Positions 25,781-33,611 of a stretch of DNA of 64,000 nt are shown in pieces. Source of the stretch: DALYJJ01 sp031969915 (lineage in GTDB: Bacteria; Acidobacteriota; Terriglobia; Bryobacterales; Bryobacteraceae); the NCBI GenBank assembly GCA_031969915.1, contig DALYJJ010000004.1, positions 19,650 through 83,649 on the forward strand. The letters run 5' to 3'. The notes under the pieces are model-generated. The model was given only the letters and a program-made list of their open reading frames with translations, searched no databases and had not been told where the DNA came from. Every line of letters begins with the position of its first letter. Within the stretch, counting starts at the first letter, position 1. The position numbers and the translations under genes are program-made.

Positions 25781-28075
25781 ATGCGCATCGTCCTTCCGGC
25801 TCTCACTCTGCTTTTACTGGCTGCCTGCTCGGGCGGTCCGGAGCGCTCATTGGAGCGCGGCAAAGCTCTTTTTGCTGAAGGCAAATTTGAAGACGCAGCC
25901 ATTGAATATCGCAAGGCGATGCAGAAGAACCCGCAGTCCGGCGCGGCCTTCTACGGGCTGGCGCAGGCCAGCTTGAAACTGGGCCGGCTGCAGGACGCCT
26001 ATCCCGCACTGGTGCGGGCCAACGAGTTGATGCCGGCGGACGCCGCCATTCGCATTGAACTGGCGGAGGCGACATTGTCGGGTTACCTGGCATCGCCGGA
26101 CCGGCCGGCGGTGCTCTATGAGCGCGTGCGGAAGCTGGCCGCGGAGGAACTTGCAGCGCATCCGAACTCCGCGCAGGGCCTGCGATTTCAGGCGTATCTG
26201 TTGCTGCTGGACAGCAAGCCGCTGGAGGCGGTTCCGGTGTTCGAACGGGCGGTCGCGGCCGATCCCAAGCTGGCCCCCGCGGCGGCGGGGCTGGCGGAAG
26301 CGTACTTACGCGGAGGGAAGGCGGAGGAGGGACAACGCGCGGCGCGGCAGGCCGTGGAGGGCCACCCGGGGTACGCGCCGGCGTACGATCTGCTGTACGG
26401 TGCGCTGCTGGCGGCGGGCCGGACCGCGGAGGCCGAAGAGGTGATCCGGCTGCGGGCGCGCAACAACCCGAAAGACGCCACCCCCCTTCTGCAATTGGCC
26501 GGACATCAGCTTGCGCAGCGGAAGCCGGCGGAGGCGGCGGCGACGCTCGAGGGTCTACTGGCGCGGCGTGTGGAGTTCCCGGAGGCGGCGCTGCGGGTCG
26601 GGCTGTTCTACGCTAACACGGGCAACCTGCAAGCGGCGGCGAAGGCCTACCGGACGGGGATCGACAGCGACTCCGATACGAAGCGTCAGACGGAGTGCCG
26701 GCGGCGGCTGGCGGGTGTGTTTCTGCAGCAGGGCAAGATGGCGGAAGCCGAGACGCTGCTCGACCAGGCAATTCAGGCGGAGCCGAGGCATTCGCCGGCG
26801 CAGATTACCCGGGTGCGCCTGCTACTGGCCAGCAGCGAACAGGCCAAGCGGGAGCGCGGCCGGGCGCAGGTGCCCGAGCTGATTCAGCAGTTCCCCAACG
26901 ACTTTGAATTGCGAATGTTGCAGGGCGGTCTACTGGAGTCAAGCGGCAATGCTGCCGGGGCGCGGTTGCAGTACAGCGAAGCGGCGCGGCTGGAGCCGGG
27001 AGCCATCACGCCGCCGCTGGCGTTGGCCGGGCTCGCGCGGCAGAGCCGCGACGGGGCGGCGCTGCTGCGGCATGCCGACGCGGCGCTCGCCCTGCACCCG
27101 CAGAGCGCCTACGCGCGATACTTGCGCATTGTGGGCCTGCGGGCTCTTGGGGAGAATTCGCTGGCGCGGATCGAAACGGCAAAGCTGGTAAGGGAATACC
27201 CGAACTCGATGGACGCGCGGCTGCAGTTGGCCGCCATTGCGATGGACGAAAGACGATTCGCGGACGCGGAGCGGGAGCTGCGGCAGATGTACCGGCCCGG
27301 GCAGGCAGACCTGCGGCCGCTGGAGGCGCTGATCGATTTGCAACTGATGCAGGGGCTTACCGAATCGGCTGCCAAGTTCGCGGCCGCCGCGTTGAGCGCG
27401 AAGGCAGACTCGGTGCCCGCGGCGCTGCTGGTGGCCCGTACCGCGATCGCGGCCGGCCGCCCGCAACAGGCCGAGACGCAGATCATCGCGCTGGCGGAGC
27501 GCTTTCCGAATGCGCCGTCGTTGCGCGCGGCGCTGGCGGATGTGAAGCGGCTGCGCGGGGAGCTTGACGGGGCGCGCGCGGCACTGGAGAAGGTACGCGC
27601 GCTGGCGCCGGACTACCCAGGCCTCGACGCCACGCTGGCTTCAGTGGAAGAGCAGGCGGGGCGGTTGCCGGAGGCTCTGGCGCTTTACCGCAAAGCGTTG
27701 GCCCGCGACCAGGAGAACCCGCTGGTGGCCAACAACGCCGCCTACCTGATCGGGGAGACGGGCGGGGATTTGAACGAAGCGGTGAACCTGGTGCAGAGCG
27801 GGCTCCGCCGCCTGCCCCGGCACCCGGCACTGCGCGACACGCTGGCCGGGCTGCGCCTGAAGCAGGGACAGACCGCCGAAGCCCAGCGGCTTCTGGAGCC
27901 TCTAGTGAAGGAGTATCCGGCTAATGCCGCCTATCGCTACCGCCTGGGCGCTGCTCTGGCAGCAAAAGGGGACCGCGCCGCGGCACGCGCTGAACTGACC
28001 ACGGCGCTGGCGGCCCAACCGAGTCCGGCTACGGCCAGCGCCATTCGATCTCTGCTGGCCAAGACCGCCGAGTAG
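25781..28075 (+). CDS. TPR-repeat lipoprotein
   Basis: 764 aa from the ATG at 25781, chosen for its lipoprotein signal MRIVLPALTLLLLAAC (LAAC lipobox); ACGGGAGC lies upstream. The rest is almost entirely tetratricopeptide repeats, for example LERGKALFAEGKFEDAAIEY, AAFYGLAQASLKLGRLQDAY and AYRTGIDSDSDTKRQ. This matches PrsT-like TPR lipoproteins, which accompany PEP-CTERM/exosortase systems (family knowledge), and it sits directly after a PEP-CTERM gene. A scaffold role in surface or exopolysaccharide assembly is inferred. Confidence 0.85.
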   Translation: MRIVLPALTLLLLAACSGGPERSLERGKALFAEGKFEDAAIEYRKAMQKNPQSGAAFYGLAQASLKLGRLQDAYPALVRANELMPADAAIRIELAEATLSGYLASPDRPAVLYERVRKLAAEELAAHPNSAQGLRFQAYLLLLDSKPLEAVPVFERAVAADPKLAPAAAGLAEAYLRGGKAEEGQRAARQAVEGHPGYAPAYDLLYGALLAAGRTAEAEEVIRLRARNNPKDATPLLQLAGHQLAQRKPAEAAATLEGLLARRVEFPEAALRVGLFYANTGNLQAAAKAYRTGIDSDSDTKRQTECRRRLAGVFLQQGKMAEAETLLDQAIQAEPRHSPAQITRVRLLLASSEQAKRERGRAQVPELIQQFPNDFELRMLQGGLLESSGNAAGARLQYSEAARLEPGAITPPLALAGLARQSRDGAALLRHADAALALHPQSAYARYLRIVGLRALGENSLARIETAKLVREYPNSMDARLQLAAIAMDERRFADAERELRQMYRPGQADLRPLEALIDLQLMQGLTESAAKFAAAALSAKADSVPAALLVARTAIAAGRPQQAETQIIALAERFPNAPSLRAALADVKRLRGELDGARAALEKVRALAPDYPGLDATLASVEEQAGRLPEALALYRKALARDQENPLVANNAAYLIGETGGDLNEAVNLVQSGLRRLPRHPALRDTLAGLRLKQGQTAEAQRLLEPLVKEYPANAAYRYRLGAALAAKGDRAAARAELTTALAAQPSPATASAIRSLLAKTAE

Positions 28076-28141
28076 GCGCGCTGCGTCATAACGCTGCCAC
28101 GAAAGCGCTGTACCATCGGGTACATCGAGGTCTCGCATACG

Positions 28142-28582
28142 ATGTTCTCCCGACTGCTGCGCGCGTGCGCTGCCCTGTCTCTCGCCTCCGCCTTGGCAAT
28201 GGCGCAGGAGCCGATCGGCAACATCGCCGGCACCGGTTTGTATCTGGCGCCGGCGCTGCCAGCCGGGGAATACGATGTGCGGGCCCAGTTAACGACCGCA
28301 GTCGACCGTCAACTGACCGTGGGCACGCTCACCGAGGTGGTTACGGTTACCGGAGCGGCTTCGCAGATTGCCTATGACAGCCACAAGATCGACGGCGTCA
28401 TCTCCTCAGTGAACTTCGACCTTTCGACAGGCATCGCCGCGGGCGTGGCGGTGAACATCGTCTCGCGTTCGGGCGGCAACCGGTTTCACGGCAGCGGGTA
28501 CTATTTCTTCCGCGCCCGCGCGGGGCAGGTCTTCGGCTCGGGCGGGCCGCGCGCGTTCCAGTTAGGCGACGTTCTAAGATGA
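28142..28582 (+). pseudogene. Shrunken TonB-dependent receptor remnant
   Basis: 146 aa with an intact signal peptide (MFSRLLRACAALSLASALAMAQ) and only pieces of a receptor, joined in frame. LPAGEYDVRAQLT comes from the end of a carboxypeptidase-regulatory domain, LTEVVTVTGAASQI from the start of the plug, and VNIVSRSGGNRFHGSGYYFFR from the plug end before the barrel. The full-length receptor at 43063-47163 has the same pieces separated by about 50-120 residues, with a barrel of about 1000 residues that is missing here. It ends ATGA, overlapping the esterase start. It may still be translated and drive coupled translation of the esterase. Confidence 0.7.
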
Positions 28583-29532
28583 GCCGCCCCCAAAGCCGCC
28601 TGCGGCGCGCGATTCGCGCTGTTCTGCTTGTCTTGCTGAGTGTGGTCCTCGCCGCCGGTGCGCTGGCCGGCGGGCTCTGGCTGTACCTTCATCCGGAGCT
28701 GGAGCGGATCGACGGGATTGCCTACGGAACACGCCACGGCAAGCCTCTAACCATCGACATTCTGCGGCCCCCCGAGGGCAAAGCGAACGGGATTGGCATC
28801 GCCTTCATGGTGAGCGGAGGGTGGAAGTCCAAGCGCGCGGGCGAAGCACCGGCCTGGTTGATTGCGCCGCTGATTCGCGCCGGCTACACGGTGTTTGCCA
28901 TCTGCCACATCTCGCAGCCGGCCTCAACGGTGATGGAGATCGTGGAAGACATGAACCGGGGCGTGCGTTTCGTCCGCCACCATGCGCGGCGATACGGGGT
29001 GGACCCGAAGCGCATCGGTATCTCCGGAGGCAGCGCCGGCGGGCATCTGAGCCTGATGCTGGCTACGCGCGGCGGCCCCGGCCTGCAAGACGCGCCGGAT
29101 CCCGTGGACCGCGAATCGAGCGCGGTGCAGGCAGTGGCCATTTTCTACCCGGTAACCGACCTGCTGAACCTCGGCCCTTCCACGGAAAATCTTGGCGACG
29201 GCGGCCCGCCCAAGAGCTTCGTGAAGGCGTTCGGCATGAACAACCGCGACCTCGAAGTCTGGAAGAAGATCGGCTACGAAACCTCGCCGATCTACTATGT
29301 CGGTCCCCACCTTCCGCCCACGCTCATTTACCACGGCGACGCGGACACGCTGGTACCGCTTGAACAGTCGCAGCGTTTTCAGGAGCGTGCGGGCGCGCTG
29401 GGCCGTGAGGTGAAACTGGTGGTGCATCCCGGCGGCGGGCACGGCTGGCTGACCATGGTGCTCGATGTCCGGGATTTCGCCGCCTGGTTTGACCGGCACC
29501 TTCGCCCCGCGCCGGCCTCCACCCCACGGTAG
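28579..29532 (+). CDS. Membrane-anchored alpha/beta-hydrolase (esterase)
   Basis: 317 aa. One N-terminal helix (AVLLVLLSVVLAAGALAGGLWLY) is followed by an alpha/beta-hydrolase domain of the esterase/lipase (BD-FAE/Aes-like) class. The nucleophile elbow is GISGGSAGGHLSL, the acid YHGDADTLVP and the base HPGGGHGW. The oxyanion segment reads MVSGGW instead of HGGG. It probably hydrolyses small esters or acetylated sugars outside the cytoplasm. The start overlaps the preceding remnant by 4 nt, so translation is likely coupled. Confidence 0.88.
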   Translation: MSRPQSRLRRAIRAVLLVLLSVVLAAGALAGGLWLYLHPELERIDGIAYGTRHGKPLTIDILRPPEGKANGIGIAFMVSGGWKSKRAGEAPAWLIAPLIRAGYTVFAICHISQPASTVMEIVEDMNRGVRFVRHHARRYGVDPKRIGISGGSAGGHLSLMLATRGGPGLQDAPDPVDRESSAVQAVAIFYPVTDLLNLGPSTENLGDGGPPKSFVKAFGMNNRDLEVWKKIGYETSPIYYVGPHLPPTLIYHGDADTLVPLEQSQRFQERAGALGREVKLVVHPGGGHGWLTMVLDVRDFAAWFDRHLRPAPASTPR

Positions 29533-29565
29533 TGCCCTTACTTTCCCCGGCTTGAGACGGCCCTA

Positions 29566-29594
29566 TTGACCCCCATGTTATCCTCAACATAAGA
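29566..29594 (+). promoter_or_regulatory. Possible promoter for 6S RNA
   Basis: TTGACC (29566-29571), 17-nt spacer, ATAAGA (29589-29594). The -35 is good and the -10 weak. Transcription would begin near 29601, about 40 nt before the predicted mature 6S RNA. Confidence 0.35.
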
Positions 29595-29641
29595 GCGTTC
29601 CTGCTAGGCAGGTGCAAACGGCTTCCTTAATTTGATCCAAC

Positions 29642-29807
29642 ACTCAAAGTCATTGGAGCCCTACTCGTCGTTGCTGTGCCGGTGAGCAAGCTCCGGCGGC
29701 GCAAGCCGAACGGAGAAGCCTGAAGGCGCTCGGAGGGCTCCCCCCTTGTAGTAAGGGGTCAATGACGGAGGCCAGCACGGCGGTGTGGTGCGCTCCCAAG
29801 CTTGAGG
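29642..29807 (+). ncRNA. ssrS: 6S RNA (RNA polymerase holoenzyme regulator)
   Basis: Binds housekeeping RNA polymerase by imitating an open promoter. The order of conserved blocks follows E. coli 6S: GGTGAGCAAGCTC, then GGAGAAGCCTGAA, then CCCCTTGTAGTAAGGGGTCA (counterpart of CCTTGAACCAAGGGTTCA), then GGCCAGCACGGCGGTG. The ends can pair: ACTCAA with TTGAG, and TTGGAGC with GCTCCCAA, forming the long closing stem. Length of about 166 nt is slightly under the usual 180-190, so the exact ends are uncertain. It lies alone between the esterase gene and ymdB; Arg-rich frames crossing it are not genes. Confidence 0.82.
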
Positions 29808-29861
29808 TAAACCGGCGGTCCGTACAAAGGCGGGCCGCCTTCCCCGCAGTTCCACTGAGCC

Positions 29862-30650
29862 ATGAGAATTTTGTTTATTGGCGACATTTTCGCTTCGCCC
29901 GGCCGCACCATTGTCGCCGACCATCTGAACCGGATCATCTCCGAACGTAAGATCGATCTGGCCATCGCCAACGCCGAGAATTCCGCGGGCGGCTTCGGCA
30001 TCACGCCGCTGGTAGCGGAAGAGCTTCTGGGGTTGGGGCTCGACGTCCTCACGTCGGGGAACCACATCTGGGACAAGCGCGAGATCTATGAATACCTGGA
30101 CCGGCAGCCGCGCCTCATCCGGCCGGCCAACTACGCCGCCAGCCTGCCGGGCACGGGACTGTTCGTCACCAAGGCGCGCAACGGAGTTCCGGTAGCGGTG
30201 ATGAACCTCCAGGGGCGCGCCCACATGCCCTCGACGGACTGCCCGTTCCGCAAGGCGGACGACCTGCTGGCGTCCATCGAATCGGGGGTGCGCATCCGGT
30301 TCGTGGATTTCCACGCCGAACTGACCAGTGAAAAGATGGCGATGGGGTGGCACCTGGACGGGCGGACGACGGCCGTAGTTGGAACGCACACCCACATCCC
30401 GACCGCCGATTCGCGCGTACTGCCGGGAGGCACCGCCTACCAGACCGACGTGGGCATGACGGGACCCTACGATTCCGTGATCGGTTCCATCAAGGAGAGC
30501 GCGCTGAAACGCTTCACCTCGGCCTTGCCGATCCGCTTAGAGGCGGCCAAGCATGGCGTGGAACTGCACTCGGTGGTCGTGGAGGCCGACCCGGAGACGG
30601 GACGGGCAACGGGGATCGAGCGTTTGACCATCCGGGACGGGAAGCGCTGA
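29862..30650 (+). CDS. ymdB: YmdB-family metallophosphoesterase
   Basis: 262 aa, the full family length (TIGR00282 type). A cytoplasmic dinuclear-metal phosphodiesterase; the Bacillus homologue acts on 2',3'-cyclic nucleotides and affects biofilm decisions. Metal-site motifs: MRILFIGDIFASPGR (Asp-8), NAENSAGGFGIT (Glu/Asn), TSGNHIWDK (Asn-His) and GTHTHIPTADSRVLPGGT. No strong RBS is visible before the ATG. It follows the 6S RNA by 54 nt. Confidence 0.93.
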   Translation: MRILFIGDIFASPGRTIVADHLNRIISERKIDLAIANAENSAGGFGITPLVAEELLGLGLDVLTSGNHIWDKREIYEYLDRQPRLIRPANYAASLPGTGLFVTKARNGVPVAVMNLQGRAHMPSTDCPFRKADDLLASIESGVRIRFVDFHAELTSEKMAMGWHLDGRTTAVVGTHTHIPTADSRVLPGGTAYQTDVGMTGPYDSVIGSIKESALKRFTSALPIRLEAAKHGVELHSVVVEADPETGRATGIERLTIRDGKR

Positions 30651-30736
30651 GCCGGCAAGTAGTCCTAGGGGATTTCCGGTGATACCTCCCGTCCGGCCCT
30701 AGTCGAATCGGGACTTTCCGCCGATAGGTGCCAAGC

Positions 30737-33262
30737 ATGACGCCGATCGGGCGCAACACGCCGCGCACGTCCTGGTGGGATGGACTCTCCGTCCGCTGGG
30801 TGTGGTTGACGATTCCCCTGGCCGCTCTCTCCATTTACTTCGGCGCTTCGCTCCTCCGGACAGCCTCGGAACTGCGGTCCCGGATCGATCGGACTTCGCA
30901 GGCCACCCAGCTTCTGGCGGCGATTCGGGACGCCGAAGACCGTGTGCGGGTGGAGCAACTGAAGGCGCTCGAACCACGGCTGGCGCCCGAACTGGACCGG
31001 CGGGACCTTCAACAGGCCGCGCACGTCCTGGCGCAGATCGAGCGGGAACAGGTGGCCGAGCTGCACGCCAAATGGGACAAGGTCTGGTGGCTGCTGGTGC
31101 TGTTCATGGCGCTGGCGGTAGTTCCGATCCTGCTGGCGACGTCGCATCGAATCGAGTCGCGGCGGTGGCGGGCGGTGGAGGCAGCACTGCGCGATTCCGA
31201 AGCGCGATTCCGGGAACTTTTCGACAACGTCATCGAGGGTGTGTATCAGAGTTCGCCCGACGGCACGATCCTCTCCGCCAACGCGGCCCTGATCCGAATG
31301 CTGGGTTTCGAGTCGGAGCGGGAGTTGAAGAGAGTGAATGTCGGGCGGACGCTCTACGTTCACGCGGCGGACCGCGAACGGGTGATGGAGAAGATGCGCC
31401 GGGATGGCGAGGTGCGCAACGAGGAACTGACGCTCCGCCGCAAAGACGGGCGGCAGATCACGGTGCTCGAAAACGCCCGCCTGGTGACCAACGGCCAGGG
31501 GCGGGCGCTGTACTTCGAAGGCACGCTGACGGACATTACGGACCGCAAGTTGGCGGAGCGGGACCGGATGCAGTATACGCGGGAGTTGGAAGAGGCGCGG
31601 CTGCGGCTGGAAGAGCAGGCGCAACAGTTGCTGGCCCAGTCGGTGGAACTGCGGGAGGCGCGCGACGCGGCGCTGCAGGCATCGCGGCTGAAGTCGGAGT
31701 TTGTGGCTAACGTGAGTCATGAATTCCGGACGCCGATGAACGGGGTCATCGGCATGGCGAACCTGCTGCTGGAAGGCGAACTGAGCATCGACCAGCGGGA
31801 CCGGATTCTGACCATTCGCGACTCGGGCGAGGCGCTGTTGACGCTGCTCAACGACATCCTAGATCTTTCGAAAATCGAGGCCGGGCGCATGGACTTCGAG
31901 GACATCGAGTTTCAGTTGCGGCGGACGATCGAGGACGTGGTGGAGTTGCTGTCCGTCCGTGCGGCGGCGAAGGGCCTGGAACTGGTGAGCGAAGTGGACC
32001 CGGAGGTTCCCGAGCTGATGCGGGCCGATTCCCTGCGCCTGCGGCAGGTGTTGACGAACCTGCTGGGCAACGCCATCAAGTTCACCGAGTCGGGCGAGGT
32101 GGAAGTGAGCGTTCGCGTGGCGGAGCGGACCGGCGAGATGGTGACGCTGCGTTTCGACGTGCGGGACACGGGCATCGGCATCTCCGACGAGGCGCGCTCG
32201 CGGCTCTTCAAGCCGTTCAGCCAGGCGGACGGATCCACCAGCCGGCGCTACGGAGGGAGCGGGTTGGGGCTGGCGATCTCGCGGCAGTTGATTGAGCGGA
32301 TGGGCGGAGCGATCGGTTTGGAGAGCGCGCCGGGAGCGGGGTCCCGTTTCTGGTTCACGCTGCCGGTGATTGCGCGGGCGGACGTCAGCGAAGTGAGCCG
32401 GAAGGCGCTCGCCGGGCGGCGTGTGCTGCTGGTGGAACGGAACGCGACCGCCCGGAGCGCCCTGGCGCGCCTGGTTTCTTCGTGGGGGGCCGCGGTGGAG
32501 CCGGCGGCGGGCTCCGGCGAGGCAATGGAACGGCTGCAGTCCGGGGAGGCCTTCGACACCGTGATCGTCGCCACACCCGACACCGCGACGGCGGCAGCGT
32601 ACGCCCGGCTGGGCCAACATCAACCGGCCTGGCGCCGGATGTCGCGGCTGCTGCTGGCGCCGCGCAGTTTCCCGGGCACGGCGCAGGGCTTCGACCGGGT
32701 GTTGCATAAACCGGTCCGGGAATCAGCCTTGCGGTGTGCACTGGCGGAGATGCGCTGGCCGCAGCCGACCGAGGCGCATTCGCTGGCGCGGCTGAGCCGG
32801 CAGGCCAGCCAGGAGCCGCGGCCGCTGGCGGGACGCGGGCCGATTCTGCTCGCAGAGGACAACCTGGTCAACCAGCGGGTAGCGGTGGGGCTGCTGGCGA
32901 AGCTGGGGATCGATGTCGACGTCGTGTCAAACGGGGCGGAGGCCCTGGCGGCGCTGGACCGGATGCGCTACCGGCTGATTCTGATGGACTGCCAGATGCC
33001 GGAATTGGACGGCTTCCAAGCCACGGCGCTGATCCGCGCCAAGCCGGGACCGAACTCCCGGATCCCCATCATTGCGCTGACGGCGAACGCCATGCAGAGC
33101 GATCGGGATCGCTGTTTGGCGGCGGGCATGGACGATTACCTGAGCAAGCCGGTGAATCCCAAGAGACTCGCGGAACTCCTGGAACGCTGGCTGCCGGTAC
33201 CGACCCTGCGCATGCCGGCGTCTCTGGTACGGGCCGCGGCGGAGAGGGCCGCCGGAGCCTGA
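30737..33262 (+). CDS. Hybrid sensor histidine kinase with two receiver domains
   Basis: 841 aa from the ATG at 30737 (AGGTG upstream; a GTG at 30728 is an alternative). Two membrane helices (VWLTIPLAALSIYFGASLL, WWLLVLFMALAVVPILLA) flank an extracytoplasmic segment. Then follow a PAS domain at about 150-275, a coiled linker, HisKA with His-328 (NVSHEFRTPMNG), and HATPase_c (LLGNAIKFTESG, DTGIGIS, GSGLGLAIS). A degenerate receiver (about 555-665, LLVERN and VIVATPD, lacking the phospho-Asp) comes next, then a canonical receiver with Asp-751 (LILMDCQMPELDGF). It is a phosphorelay kinase with no response regulator gene adjacent; the output partner is unknown. Confidence 0.94.
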   Translation: MTPIGRNTPRTSWWDGLSVRWVWLTIPLAALSIYFGASLLRTASELRSRIDRTSQATQLLAAIRDAEDRVRVEQLKALEPRLAPELDRRDLQQAAHVLAQIEREQVAELHAKWDKVWWLLVLFMALAVVPILLATSHRIESRRWRAVEAALRDSEARFRELFDNVIEGVYQSSPDGTILSANAALIRMLGFESERELKRVNVGRTLYVHAADRERVMEKMRRDGEVRNEELTLRRKDGRQITVLENARLVTNGQGRALYFEGTLTDITDRKLAERDRMQYTRELEEARLRLEEQAQQLLAQSVELREARDAALQASRLKSEFVANVSHEFRTPMNGVIGMANLLLEGELSIDQRDRILTIRDSGEALLTLLNDILDLSKIEAGRMDFEDIEFQLRRTIEDVVELLSVRAAAKGLELVSEVDPEVPELMRADSLRLRQVLTNLLGNAIKFTESGEVEVSVRVAERTGEMVTLRFDVRDTGIGISDEARSRLFKPFSQADGSTSRRYGGSGLGLAISRQLIERMGGAIGLESAPGAGSRFWFTLPVIARADVSEVSRKALAGRRVLLVERNATARSALARLVSSWGAAVEPAAGSGEAMERLQSGEAFDTVIVATPDTATAAAYARLGQHQPAWRRMSRLLLAPRSFPGTAQGFDRVLHKPVRESALRCALAEMRWPQPTEAHSLARLSRQASQEPRPLAGRGPILLAEDNLVNQRVAVGLLAKLGIDVDVVSNGAEALAALDRMRYRLILMDCQMPELDGFQATALIRAKPGPNSRIPIIALTANAMQSDRDRCLAAGMDDYLSKPVNPKRLAELLERWLPVPTLRMPASLVRAAAERAAGA

Positions 33263-33270
33263 GACCGGAC

Positions 33271-33462
33271 TCAGTTGACCGCGAGCCTGGCCAGGCGGCT
33301 TGCCGGGAGCAACTCCGTGCTCTCCAGGTAGTCCTCGATCAGCCTTTGAACGAATTCCTCGGGCTGCATGTTCAACAGACCGGCCTCAAATGCAACTCTG
33401 TTCAACAAATCGCTATCAAATGTCAAATGCTTGTAATTCGCGCCTGACCTCATAAAAGACAC
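33271..33462 (-). CDS. Small acidic helical protein, unknown
   Basis: About 63 aa. A GTG at 33462 lies 5 nt after GGAGG; an ATG at 33453 and a longer start at 33489 are alternatives. The core reads YKHLTFDSDLLNRVAFEAGL then NMQPEEFVQRLIEDYLES, a strand-helix-helix pattern compatible with a ribbon-helix-helix or small antitoxin-like protein. No partner toxin is adjacent. It converges on the hybrid kinase with an 8-bp gap. Confidence 0.5.
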   Translation of the reverse strand: MSFMRSGANYKHLTFDSDLLNRVAFEAGLLNMQPEEFVQRLIEDYLESTELLPASRLARLAVN

Positions 33463-33611
33463 ACGTCCCTCCGGGAAAATGCAACGCACTATTTAGTTTT
33501 TTAGTAATTTTCACTCTACGGTTTTAGTGGTCTGGGGCGCAAGAGAAAACTGGTACTCCCAGGACGAAATCTTCTGTCTGCAACCCGTGCGCTATATTGG
33601 GACTTAGCCCT

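Noticed and set aside
29661..30395. Open frame on the minus strand covering the 6S RNA and ymdB start
   Set aside because: No homology and antisense to a conserved protein; the sequence blocks are better explained by 6S RNA.
33490..33611. FMN riboswitch before ribBA
   Set aside because: The region is only about 120 nt, AT-rich at its start, and lacks the conserved FMN-element blocks.
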